NCBI GenBank assembly: GCA_024641365.1
Contig: JAHEDF010000100.1
Location: forward strand, 1 to 10,401
DNA length: 10,401 nt
From: Planctomycetota bacterium
GTDB taxonomy: Bacteria; Planctomycetota; UBA11346
Direction: 5' to 3'
The position numbers were made by a program, and so were the translations under genes. The notes below the pieces were generated by a model, which saw nothing but the letters and a program-made list of their open reading frames with translations, was not told the DNA's origin and made no database searches. Below, one piece after another: positions 1-6,783 of the stretch; the first letter of the stretch is position 1, and the number at the start of each line of letters is the position of its first letter.

Positions 1-2
1 CC

Positions 3-644
3 GGATTTTATGACGACGTACGACCGTTATCGGCACAAGAAGAAGCACTTTATAAACGATTGCCCTATAATCGTGAAAAATTTGCTGAGCAAGCTGGGAT
101 GTTACATGGCCTCCCTGACAGCGATGTCGTCGCCGTTCATCGTGCATTATGGCGTTTGCCATCGTTAACCGTCAGCGCCATTCAAGCAGGTGAACGTGGA
201 AAAACTGGTAATGTCATTATGGATAGCGCGTGGGCTCGTATCAGTGTCCGAATTGTTCCGGATATGAAGGCAAAAGCGTGTGCGGATATAATTCAAAAAT
301 TCTTACGTGACCATGTACCACATAATATGGAATTAACCATTAAACCACGCTCAAGTGGTGCACCGTGGGGCAGCCCTACTGATCATCCCATTTTTGCTAC
401 CGCTCTCCAAGCCTTAGAACATGGGTATGGTCAAAAACCGGTTTTCATCGGTTGTGGCGGTAGCATTCCGTTTGTTGGCGAAATGACGAATAAATTAGGC
501 GGAATTCCTGCGCTACTTACAGGAGTTGAAGATCCGTTGTGTGGTGCCCATGCGGAAAATGAATCGTTGCATATCGATGACTTTCGTCGTGCACTAAAGT
601 CACAAGTCATTTTATTCGGGTTAATCGCTACAATTAACAAATAA
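3..644 (+). CDS. M20 family metallopeptidase (dipeptidase-like), C-terminal part
   Basis: Zinc-dependent amidohydrolase/peptidase of the M20 family, the group that includes carboxypeptidase G2, carnosinase-like dipeptidases and DapE. The frame is open to the left window edge with no stop, so the gene begins outside. A TTG at 60 is internal: the preceding residues GFYDDVRPLSAQEEALYKRL fit the linker that follows the first half of the catalytic domain. The middle (about 165-320) matches the dimerisation or lid domain, including a segment of the form GKTGNVIMDSAWARISVRIVPD. The end has the family's second-half signature GAHAENESLHIDDF, whose His is expected to be the last metal ligand. The N-terminal metal ligands (HxD and Glu-Glu) lie outside the window. 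No signal peptide can be judged. The stop is TAA at 642-644. The family call is firm; the substrate is unknown. Confidence 0.9.
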   Translation, partial: GFYDDVRPLSAQEEALYKRLPYNREKFAEQAGMLHGLPDSDVVAVHRALWRLPSLTVSAIQAGERGKTGNVIMDSAWARISVRIVPDMKAKACADIIQKFLRDHVPHNMELTIKPRSSGAPWGSPTDHPIFATALQALEHGYGQKPVFIGCGGSIPFVGEMTNKLGGIPALLTGVEDPLCGAHAENESLHIDDFRRALKSQVILFGLIATINK

Positions 645-655
645 TTGGCCCTTTC

Positions 656-1255
656 ATGCATTACAAAATAGCGCTCTCTGTCGTCATTATTTTTATTGCC
701 TTAGCGGTTTCGTTTAAATTTTTATTTATAAGTAGGTATTATAGCAATGACATAGAAAGCCTAATTGATGGTCAAAGCTCAATAAAATCAGACTCTTTAC
801 ACGCAGAAATAATTATACTTAAAAAGACTACGCGGTTCATTGAAATAGATTTTATTCTTACAAACAAAGGCGCCAAGCCTATTAGACTGTATGAACGCTG
901 GAATAGCTGGGGTTCGCGGCAATGGAGTTTTATCGCACATCCGGCAAACGGAGCAAAGGTGAAATTTATAAATCCGCAAATTACCTGGACCATAAACTCA
1001 CCGACGTCTTTTGAAATAAAACCTCATGATAAACAGACGTTGCATTGCGCACTCTTATTGAATGAGGCTGCACGGCAAGATATGACGGGATACCATATAT
1101 TCACAACTGGTGATAACGGAGAAATTACCAATTATCCGGTATTACTCACCGGCTATTTCCAAACTGACAATAGTGATAAAGCCTACAAGGAACTACAGAG
1201 CAAACCAAATTGGTTCGGCTCAATTATTAGCAATACCGTTACTATTGATCAATAG
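656..1255 (+). CDS. Membrane-anchored protein of unknown function
   Basis: I do not recognise this 199-residue protein with certainty. It starts with a positively charged tip and one hydrophobic stretch (about residues 5-25), which is either an uncleaved anchor or a signal peptide. A soluble, beta-rich-looking domain (about 45-170) follows and would lie outside the inner membrane. The middle contains a Trp-rich segment, LYERWNSWGSRQWSF (about 78-92). This resembles a segment I associate with uncharacterised secreted proteins of planctomycetes and verrucomicrobia with an immunoglobulin-like fold, but that is only an impression. The ATG lies 11 bases after the M20 stop, so readthrough transcription is possible, although no good ribosome binding site is visible. 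The first 120 bases are only about one third G+C, clearly poorer than the genes further right, which suggests a separate origin. It converges with the small gene at 1332-1556. Confidence 0.75.
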   Translation: MHYKIALSVVIIFIALAVSFKFLFISRYYSNDIESLIDGQSSIKSDSLHAEIIILKKTTRFIEIDFILTNKGAKPIRLYERWNSWGSRQWSFIAHPANGAKVKFINPQITWTINSPTSFEIKPHDKQTLHCALLLNEAARQDMTGYHIFTTGDNGEITNYPVLLTGYFQTDNSDKAYKELQSKPNWFGSIISNTVTIDQ

Positions 1256-1331
1256 ACTATTTTGTTAAAACGAGCTATTCGTCTAGCCCTTATTGCTACG
1301 CCAATGTGATTAACTAATAAATAGTAAAATT

Positions 1332-1556
1332 TTAATGCTTCGTTTTGCACTTTAAATCCATGAGAAAATAGCTAGCTATAAATGCTATAATAGAAGATAT
1401 TATAAAAAAAAGGTCTTGATACGACCGCGTATGACTGCCTTTGGATTCTAAGGCAAAAAGCAAAAACAAAATAGCGCTACATATAAACGCGAGATACGAT
1501 TTTTTATTATGTGTTGGTTGTAATTTTTTACCACACACATTACAAATTTTTGGCAT
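1332..1556 (-). CDS. Small zinc-knuckle-like two-helix membrane protein
   Basis: A 74-residue candidate. The N-terminus is MPKICNVCGKKLQ, with a CxxC knuckle typical of half a zinc ribbon. Two hydrophobic segments follow (about residues 20-36 and 48-66) with a charged loop between them, and a short basic tail ends the protein and holds one more Cys (LKCKTKH). The second CxxC of a full ribbon is missing, so metal binding would need a dimer or other ligands. An AAGG sits nine bases before the ATG on the minus strand, a reasonable ribosome binding site that supports a real gene. The region is A+T-rich like its convergent neighbour. Small proteins with an N-terminal zinc ribbon and one or two membrane helices are common in bacteria and mostly uncharacterised. 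No function can be given. Confidence 0.5.
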   Translation of the reverse strand: MPKICNVCGKKLQPTHNKKSYLAFICSAILFLLFALESKGSHTRSYQDLFFIISSIIAFIASYFLMDLKCKTKH

Positions 1557-1645
1557 AGGTTGTTACCTTGTATATGTCTTTTACTGGATTAATGGCACTT
1601 AGTTTATATTGCCGTCAAGTCTTTCACTAAGGATTTTTAGTGGCT

Positions 1646-2371
1646 TTACTCTAATTGCAGAGGAGTGACCGTTATCTTGCGGTAGGCGACTGGTCCGTGG
1701 TCGCCTTGGAGCATTAATGGGCCAGTTGGTTTTTCTGGGTCTCTTTCCCACATCGCAGCACGCGTTGGCCCGGTGACTTCGATATTTTCCTGAACCAGTT
1801 TACCATTTTGTAATACTTTTATGAATTTTGCATTTTCTGTTTTTGTTCCGTCTGCTGCAAAGCGTGGCGCACGAAAGGTAATATCAAAGGTTTGCCATTC
1901 CCCAGGAGCCAGCGATGCATTTACTAATGGATCGCGACCTTCATAGCCTTGTTTTCCTTTTCCGCGAGACGGGTCCCAGCGTTGATAAATACCCCCCGCA
2001 TGACCGGAGGTTGGTTTTTCTATACCGAAACTATCAAACACTTGAATTTCATAGCGACCCATCACATAGACGCCGGAATTTGATCCTGTACTCACGTTCC
2101 ATTCGACATGAATCTGTGCATCGCCAAATTCTTGTTGGCTAACTAAATTTTTCGTTTTGCCATCTACATCATTCATCATAACTCCCGTACCGGCTGATCC
2201 CTTTAATAATTTAGGGTTTGCTGGATCGAGGGTCACGCCGCCAACCACCATCCATTCGGCCGTTGGCTGTTTCCACAGTTGTAAGCCCGTGTCGCCAATT
2301 AGCTGTAGCGCCTCCGCTGCAGGTGCTACCATGGTAGAAATTAACAAGATGGGTATGGTGGTAAATCGCAT
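1646..2371 (-). CDS. Secreted DUF1080 (3-keto-disaccharide hydrolase domain) protein
   Basis: A 241-residue exported protein of the DUF1080 family (Pfam 3keto-disac_hyd), a concanavalin-like beta-sandwich very abundant in planctomycetes and verrucomicrobia and linked to the breakdown of oxidised sugars or glycans. Residues 1-21 form a Sec signal peptide with a likely cut after AEA, so the protein is periplasmic or secreted. Family landmarks follow in order: GDAQIHVEW (about 83-91), SGVYVMGRYEIQVFDSFG (about 99-116), HAGGIYQ (about 124-130), PGEWQTFDITFRAPRF (about 156-171) and the closing block MLQGDHGPVAYRKI (about 220-233). The length fits a single-domain member. An AAGGA eight bases before the ATG supports this start. 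The gene is divergent from the PhoD-like gene, with a 195-base gap. The family call is strong; the exact reaction is inferred. Confidence 0.92.
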   Translation of the reverse strand: MRFTTIPILLISTMVAPAAEALQLIGDTGLQLWKQPTAEWMVVGGVTLDPANPKLLKGSAGTGVMMNDVDGKTKNLVSQQEFGDAQIHVEWNVSTGSNSGVYVMGRYEIQVFDSFGIEKPTSGHAGGIYQRWDPSRGKGKQGYEGRDPLVNASLAPGEWQTFDITFRAPRFAADGTKTENAKFIKVLQNGKLVQENIEVTGPTRAAMWERDPEKPTGPLMLQGDHGPVAYRKITVTPLQLE

Positions 2372-2566
2372 TGGTTGATTCCTTCATATAAGTTATCGTG
2401 TCATCATGTTTAATATGACAGATACAATGAGGCTGTCTCAAGAAAATGACACAATAAACATTTCGCTAAGGGAATTAGTAAAGCTACTAGGCTTGACCGT
2501 TTTAGAATTCAGCTCAAACATTCCTATTCACACTGACTTTTTCTCGTTACTACCGGAGTGATGTTC
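2372..2566. other. Divergent intergenic region with TGTCA dyads
   Basis: This gap between two divergent genes holds no gene. GTGTCAT (2398-2404) and ATGACAC (2446-2452) form a spaced inverted repeat. Between them lie GACAG (2416-2420) and CTGTC (2434-2438). ATGACAG (2414-2420) reads CTGTCAT on the minus strand, identical to one half of a PhoB box, but no second half lies at the proper 11-base spacing. A TTGACC at 2493-2498 could be a -35 for the PhoD-like gene; no clear -10 follows it. Confidence 0.3.
2555..2558 (+). promoter_or_regulatory. Ribosome binding site that sets the PhoD-like gene start
   Basis: GGAG lies eight bases before the ATG at 2567. Two earlier in-frame start codons exist: the GTG at 2558 overlaps this site and the ATG at 2561 is only two bases away. 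The ATG at 2567 is therefore the best start, and it gives a clean signal peptide beginning MFRRSL. Confidence 0.7.
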
Positions 2567-4477
2567 ATGTTCAGACGTTCTCTAACCACTTTGTTTGTCA
2601 GCGCAGCATTCACGATCCTGCACGCAGTTGATACTATGGATGTCACACCATTTGGTGCTGATTACCCGATGCTCGACAATTGGTCCATTGGAGAATGGTG
2701 GACAGTCAAATATGAAAAAGGAAATAAAAAATCTCCGCCTTTTGAATTAGATGTACCCCGTGACCAAGTTGTTGCATTTACTATTTATGCGCAAGATGCT
2801 GGTGTATTAAAAATTACAGCTCAATTATTTCCACTTAAACCAGGCGAAGCTATGGTCGCACGCCTGGAAGTGCAAAAAGATGGTGCCTGGGCGCAAATTG
2901 CAGAAACGCCAGTACTCTATCCCGGATGGAGTGCACATTTTAAAATTGAAAATTGGGACAGCACCAAAGACGTTGCTTACCGCGTTCGACATGGTGAAAA
3001 AGCTGAATTCGGTGGCATCATTCGTCATGACCCAATTGAGAAAGAAGCCATCGTCGTTGCATCACTGTCGTGTAATAGTTCACAAACTACCGGACCACGA
3101 CCACAGATTATTGCAAATTTATTAGCACAAGATCCGGACGTATTGTTTTTTGCTGGCGATCAAACCTACCGACATACGCAACATACGGTTGGATGGCTAG
3201 AATTCGGATTACAATTTCGTGACGTTATGAAAGACCGTCCCACCATTACTATCCCTGATGACCATGATGTTGGTCATCCAAACTTGTGGGGTGAAAACGG
3301 GAAAAAAGCAGAACGTAAAGATGGCTCTGACGGCGGCTATTTTTATCCTGCCGCCTACGTCAATATGGTCGAACGCCATCAAACTTGGCATTTACCTGAG
3401 CCAGCTCAGAAAACTCCTATATTACAAGGCATTGGCACCTATTACACACGGATGCGCGTAGGTGGAATCGATTTTGCCATTTTAGAAGATCGTAAATTTA
3501 AAAGCGGTCCATTTGGTAAAATTCCAAAAATGGGACCGCGCCCGGATCATATCGTCGATGCCAGTTACGATCGCAATGCCATTAATTTACCGGGCTTACA
3601 ATTATTAGGCGAAGGGCAGGAAAATTGGCTAACATCATGGACTGAAGATTGGACAGGAGCTGAATTAAAATGCGTCTTGTCGCAAACCGCATTCTGTGGC
3701 GCTGTTCACATGCACGGTGGCATTAATAATCGTTTATTAGCTGACTTGGATTGTAATGGCTGGCCACAAAAAGGACGTGACAAAGCGCTCACCATTATTC
3801 GTCGTGCTTGGGCACCACATTTATGTGGCGATCAGCATTTAGCAGTCACCGTCAAACATGGTATTAGCGAATATAGTGATGGCCCATGGGGTTTTACTAA
3901 TCCCGCAATCGTCAATACCATTTACGGTCGTTGGTGGCACCCATTAGATGAAAAAGCTGGCCCAAATCCGATAGCAGGTAGCCCATTACCATGGACTGGC
4001 GATTTTGAAGACGGCCTCGGCAATAAAATTTCTATGTATGCCTACGCCAATCCACCAGACCGCAAAGATGAGAAGCAACGCGCCGATGGGTATGGCATTG
4101 TACGTTTTAATAAAAAGACACATCAAATGGTTTTTGAATGCTGGCCACGTTTCTGTAATGTAAAAGACGGTGACAAAGCCCAATTTCCTGGCTGGCCTAT
4201 TAGCGCTTCAGTTGACAGTAATGACGGTCGCACCGTTGCTGGTTATTTACCAGAACTGGCCTTCAGCTCGCTGAATAATCCCGTTGTGCAAGTTATTGAA
4301 CAAGCCAGCGGCGACGTGCTGTACACCGTGCGTGTCCAAGGCAATCGCTTCCAACCACGCGTTTATAAAGCAGGCGCTTATACCGTGAAATACGGCGCGA
4401 ATAAACCAGATGGCGGATCGCTACCTGATTTATCGAGCGGTGAAAAAGGCGACGGCCGTACGGTTGCAGTTCCGTAA
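2567..4477 (+). CDS. PhoD-like secreted metallophosphatase (alkaline phosphatase D family)
   Basis: An exported calcineurin-like metallophosphatase of the PhoD/alkaline phosphatase D family, expected to cleave phosphate mono- or diesters outside the cytoplasm. The start at 2567 (636 residues) is chosen from the ribosome binding site. The N-terminus MFRRSLTTLFVSAAFTILHA is a Sec signal. Counting from the GTG at 2558, an N-terminal beta-sandwich-like domain spans about 40-160. The catalytic domain then shows SCN (181-183), GDQTY (200-204), PDDHD (233-237) and CGDQH (423-427). These correspond to the Cys, Asp/Tyr, Asp-His and His motifs of the PhoD metal site. A C-terminal beta-rich part follows the catalytic core (about 550-639). 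The overall length is usual for the PVC subtype. The classical PhoD Tat signal is absent; export looks Sec-type. A strong terminator follows. The family call is firm; the substrate is not known. Confidence 0.9.
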   Translation: MFRRSLTTLFVSAAFTILHAVDTMDVTPFGADYPMLDNWSIGEWWTVKYEKGNKKSPPFELDVPRDQVVAFTIYAQDAGVLKITAQLFPLKPGEAMVARLEVQKDGAWAQIAETPVLYPGWSAHFKIENWDSTKDVAYRVRHGEKAEFGGIIRHDPIEKEAIVVASLSCNSSQTTGPRPQIIANLLAQDPDVLFFAGDQTYRHTQHTVGWLEFGLQFRDVMKDRPTITIPDDHDVGHPNLWGENGKKAERKDGSDGGYFYPAAYVNMVERHQTWHLPEPAQKTPILQGIGTYYTRMRVGGIDFAILEDRKFKSGPFGKIPKMGPRPDHIVDASYDRNAINLPGLQLLGEGQENWLTSWTEDWTGAELKCVLSQTAFCGAVHMHGGINNRLLADLDCNGWPQKGRDKALTIIRRAWAPHLCGDQHLAVTVKHGISEYSDGPWGFTNPAIVNTIYGRWWHPLDEKAGPNPIAGSPLPWTGDFEDGLGNKISMYAYANPPDRKDEKQRADGYGIVRFNKKTHQMVFECWPRFCNVKDGDKAQFPGWPISASVDSNDGRTVAGYLPELAFSSLNNPVVQVIEQASGDVLYTVRVQGNRFQPRVYKAGAYTVKYGANKPDGGSLPDLSSGEKGDGRTVAVP

Positions 4478-4500
4478 TTTTAATCACTTCTCAGCCCATA

Positions 4501-4532
4501 AAAAACGGTGGATTACTATCCACCGTTTTTTT
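4501..4532. terminator. Strong bidirectional intrinsic terminator
   Basis: A perfect hairpin has arms ACGGTGGA (4505-4512) and TCCACCGT (4519-4526) with loop TTACTA. It is preceded by A5 and followed by T6, so the A/T bases can extend the stem to 12 pairs. Read on the minus strand it also ends in a run of T. It lies between the convergent ends of the PhoD-like gene and the gene at 4728-5438, so it can stop both. Confidence 0.9.
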
Positions 4533-4548
4533 GTCTCTTTAAATAATT

Positions 4549-4723
4549 AGTGTGAGTCCATGCTATTCGGCTAAGAAATACATTTAAGTCAGCAATTTAC
4601 ATCCGTTTTATAAATCAAGCTGCGCTCGCATGAATTCCGAAATACGGGGATTTCTTCGAAGGCTTTCAAAAACGCATTTATAAGGGAAAACCGTAATAAT
4701 TAGCCGAATAGCATTGAGTGTGA
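4549..4723. mobile_element. MITE-like element with terminal inverted repeats and a 7-base flanking direct repeat
   Basis: A perfect 15-base inverted repeat, ATGCTATTCGGCTAA at 4560-4574 and its complement at 4700-4714, bounds a non-coding stretch. Similarity continues inward with mismatches to about 30 bases and outward by about three bases. The stretch is flanked by the direct repeat AGTGTGA at 4549-4555 and 4717-4723, as expected for a target-site duplication, which leaves an element of about 161 bases. The interior shows a short hairpin (GAAAT, loop ACGGGG, ATTTC at about 4640-4655) and no coding potential. It sits in a gap between convergent genes, a tolerated insertion site. It could instead be a long structured 3' region. 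No second copy is visible in this window. Confidence 0.5.
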
Positions 4724-4727
4724 ATAT

Positions 4728-5438
4728 TTATTTCCGTTTTTCTTTCTCTTTTAATAATAGTGGTTTGCGTTTTTCCCATTTTGGATCCACTTCTACTTCC
4801 CATACTTTCATGTCATCATAGCGCGCATATTGACCTCCGCTGATTAAAGCGATGCGGCCTTTAGAAATATTAAGCCCTTCCGCTTCTCCATATAAAATAT
4901 AGTTGCTATCAATATGTGCCAAAAGTTCGTTTTCGTGCAATTCGATGACCATGTTATACCAACGTCCTGGTTCCCATTTCATCGGCATGCGATCTAAGCG
5001 CGTACTTTTTGTCGTTGGTCCAATACCGGACATTTTAAGTAGTTCAAAACTATCTGGGCGAATCATAACTCTGGCAACATGTTCTTTATCACTAAAAGAA
5101 AAGCCCATCCACGAGCTACCATCAAGACGAAATTTAAATTGCACTATAACATTTTTAAATGGTCCACGATGACTGGCTTCTGGATGATGCCCATCTGCTT
5201 TATTTTCTGCCACGCGTAAATGATCACCATCAATCTCATAACCACCTTTATAAGCGCGCCAATTTTTTGCCCAACTCTCCTTGGTGAAAGGGTCGTCCAG
5301 TAATAATTTTCCTCTGGTCACCATTAACGTCGGCATGTCTTCATTAACCGTGTCTAAGTTTTTCCCTTTCGCTTTATCGGCGGCGGACACCTGTAAACAA
5401 AACAGCAATAGACCAAACAAAATTGCGCACCAACGCAT
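4728..5438 (-). CDS. Secreted concanavalin-fold protein (DUF1080/LamG-like)
   Basis: A 236-residue exported protein. Residues 1-19 (MRWCAILFGLLLFCLQVSA) are a Sec signal peptide. The mature part reads as a jelly-roll lectin/DUF1080-like domain: a LLLDDPF opening, WAKNWRAYKGGYEIDGDHLRV (about 56-76), SHRGPFKNVIVQFKFRLDG (about 89-107), PGRWYNMVIELHENELLAHID (about 157-177) and YARYDDMKVWEVE (about 204-216). These are the usual strands of that fold. The tail is very basic and charged (KWEKRKPLLLKEKEKRK), an odd feature that may bind anionic polymers or the cell surface. GGAG seven bases before the ATG supports the start. It is divergent from the esterase gene with a 267-base gap. Such proteins in PVC bacteria are thought to bind or cleave glycans, but no catalytic residue can be assigned. 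Confidence 0.85.
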   Translation of the reverse strand: MRWCAILFGLLLFCLQVSAADKAKGKNLDTVNEDMPTLMVTRGKLLLDDPFTKESWAKNWRAYKGGYEIDGDHLRVAENKADGHHPEASHRGPFKNVIVQFKFRLDGSSWMGFSFSDKEHVARVMIRPDSFELLKMSGIGPTTKSTRLDRMPMKWEPGRWYNMVIELHENELLAHIDSNYILYGEAEGLNISKGRIALISGGQYARYDDMKVWEVEVDPKWEKRKPLLLKEKEKRK

Positions 5439-5696
5439 ACCAGCTCTCCGGTTTGTAATAGTTTTGTCTCGTTATAGGCGAAGCTGACATATTTTTCTTA
5501 TACTCGTCATACAAGGCCGTGCAGACTCAGTGTATCTTACTTAATAACAAGTGCTTAGCGCTTTGATGCTCGTCCTATTTTTATCCTCAAATAACCCGCT
5601 GTTCTAATACCAGCTTGGCACATGAGATCTTTTGTTACCGCGCTAGTTTGCACTGAAACAGAATTCAATAAATCTACATCTTTATATATAACAACT

Positions 5697-5700
5697 GAGG
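5697..5700 (+). promoter_or_regulatory. Ribosome binding site that sets the esterase start
   Basis: GAGG lies five bases before the ATG at 5706. An earlier in-frame ATG at 5622 has no comparable site and would place 28 unsuited residues before the signal peptide, so 5706 is preferred. Confidence 0.65.
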
Positions 5701-5705
5701 ACGTT

Positions 5706-6698
5706 ATGAATAAGAAGCATTCATTTTTGCTTATAGCTATTTTATTTTTAGCAAATTTATGGGTCACTAGTATCGACGCTGCCGATAAAAAGAATAATAG
5801 TACCGTCGCTGATCCTGGTACCGCTGGCGATGGTGATTTTGTGCTCGGTCCAGAATACAAAAAAGCACCTGAAATGGAGCGTAAAGACGGCGTGCCTCAA
5901 GGCGACATTCATAAATTCACCATGTTATCAACCGAGAGTAAAATCTATCCTGGATTAAATGGCCCATATAAACGAGATGTGTGGGTGTATGTGCCAAAGC
6001 AATATGTCCCAGGTACGCCTGCACCGTTTATCATCGTGCAAGATGGCGGTGGCTATGTAAAACGTTTATCAACGGCTTTAGATAATCTTATTTTTGAAAA
6101 ACGCGTTCCTACGCAAATTGCGATTTTATTAAATTCTGGTGGTGGCGATGGCAAAGGCAGCGAGCGTGGCTTAGAATATGACAACTTAACTGATGCCTAC
6201 GTAAACTTTATTGAAACCGAAGTACTTCCGCGCGTAGCGAAAGAATACCAATTAACCTTTACCACCGATCCTGAAGGACGCGCCGCTATGGGAGGCAGCT
6301 CAGGTGGTGCATGTGCATTTATTATGGGCTGGTTTCGACCAGATTTATATCGACGCATATTAACCTTTTCAGGAACCTTTGTTGCGCAAGAATCACCACA
6401 AAATCCAAAATCACCGCATGGTGCTTGGGAATTTCATGAAAATTTTATTCCCCAACAACCCGTTAAACCACTACGCGTGTGGTTACAAGTTGGCGATCAT
6501 GATAATGGATGGAATCGCACCACTGGCTATCACAACTGGGTACAGGCCAATAAAAACATGGCCAAAGTTATGAAAGAAAAAGGCTACCACTATCACTTCG
6601 ACTTCTGTCAAAATGCTGGTCATGTCGATAAAAAAGTAGTCGAACAAACCCTGCCAGGCGCACTCGCATGGCTGTGGCGCGGGTATCCGATTAAATAA
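5706..6698 (+). CDS. Secreted esterase (esterase D / enterochelin-esterase-like, alpha/beta hydrolase)
   Basis: A serine hydrolase of the putative esterase family (PF00756: Fes, esterase D, feruloyl esterases), 330 residues from the ATG at 5706. Residues 1-26 (MNKKHSFLLI...IDAA) are a Sec signal peptide. The core opens with KRDVWVYVPKQYVPG (about 89-103) and an oxyanion-side segment PFIIVQDGG. The nucleophile elbow is MGGSSGGAC (about 195-203), with Ser198 the likely nucleophile by alignment with AGQSFGGL of Fes. The acid is probably Asp264 or Asp266 in VGDHDNGW, and the base His306 in NAGHVDKK. All three triad parts are therefore present in the right order. It would act on carboxyl esters outside the cytoplasm, for instance acetyl or feruloyl groups on polysaccharides or siderophore esters; the substrate is open. 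It is divergent from the lectin-fold gene, with which it may share control. Confidence 0.9.
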   Translation: MNKKHSFLLIAILFLANLWVTSIDAADKKNNSTVADPGTAGDGDFVLGPEYKKAPEMERKDGVPQGDIHKFTMLSTESKIYPGLNGPYKRDVWVYVPKQYVPGTPAPFIIVQDGGGYVKRLSTALDNLIFEKRVPTQIAILLNSGGGDGKGSERGLEYDNLTDAYVNFIETEVLPRVAKEYQLTFTTDPEGRAAMGGSSGGACAFIMGWFRPDLYRRILTFSGTFVAQESPQNPKSPHGAWEFHENFIPQQPVKPLRVWLQVGDHDNGWNRTTGYHNWVQANKNMAKVMKEKGYHYHFDFCQNAGHVDKKVVEQTLPGALAWLWRGYPIK

Positions 6699-6722
6699 CG
6701 CCGACATTCCCATAAAATCAGT

Positions 6723-6750
6723 TGTAACCGATCACCACATCCTGGCGTTA
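6723..6750 (+). promoter_or_regulatory. Possible ECF-type promoter of the sigma operon
   Basis: TGTAACC (6723-6729) is followed, after 16 bases, by CGTTA (6746-6750). The AAC core and CGT are separated by 17 bases, the layout of many ECF promoters (an AAC-type -35 and a CGT-type -10). It ends 33 bases before the GTG at 6784, so it could be an autoregulated start. The -10 overlaps one arm of a 7-base inverted repeat, TAACGCC (6696-6702) and GGCGTTA (6744-6750), whose other arm contains the esterase stop. This rests on one site only. Confidence 0.35.
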
Positions 6751-6783
6751 TCACTGGCATGATGGGTCGTTAGGGTAGCAAGC

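Noticed and set aside
60..644. TTG at 60 as the start of the M20 gene
   Set aside because: The frame is open to the window edge and the upstream residues fit the M20 linker, so the gene is truncated by the window, not started here.
1274..1285. GCTATTCGTCTA, one mismatch from part of the inverted repeat at 4560-4574
   Set aside because: The match is short, has no partner arm nearby and is within chance for this length.
1625..1642. Hairpin CACTAA/TTAGTG after the DUF1080 stop as a terminator
   Set aside because: Only six A/T-rich pairs and no T run on the minus strand after it.
4556..4716. Integron attC site
   Set aside because: The arms do not show the RYYYAAC/GTTRRRY core sites, and there are no cassettes or integrase nearby.
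5549..5564. Small hairpin AAGTGC/GCGCTT with TTA loop upstream of the esterase
   Set aside because: Six pairs with one wobble, no T tract, and no known motif.
5555..5860. 101-codon minus-strand frame
   Set aside because: It overlaps the start of the esterase on the other strand, has no signal or domain, and no good ribosome binding site.
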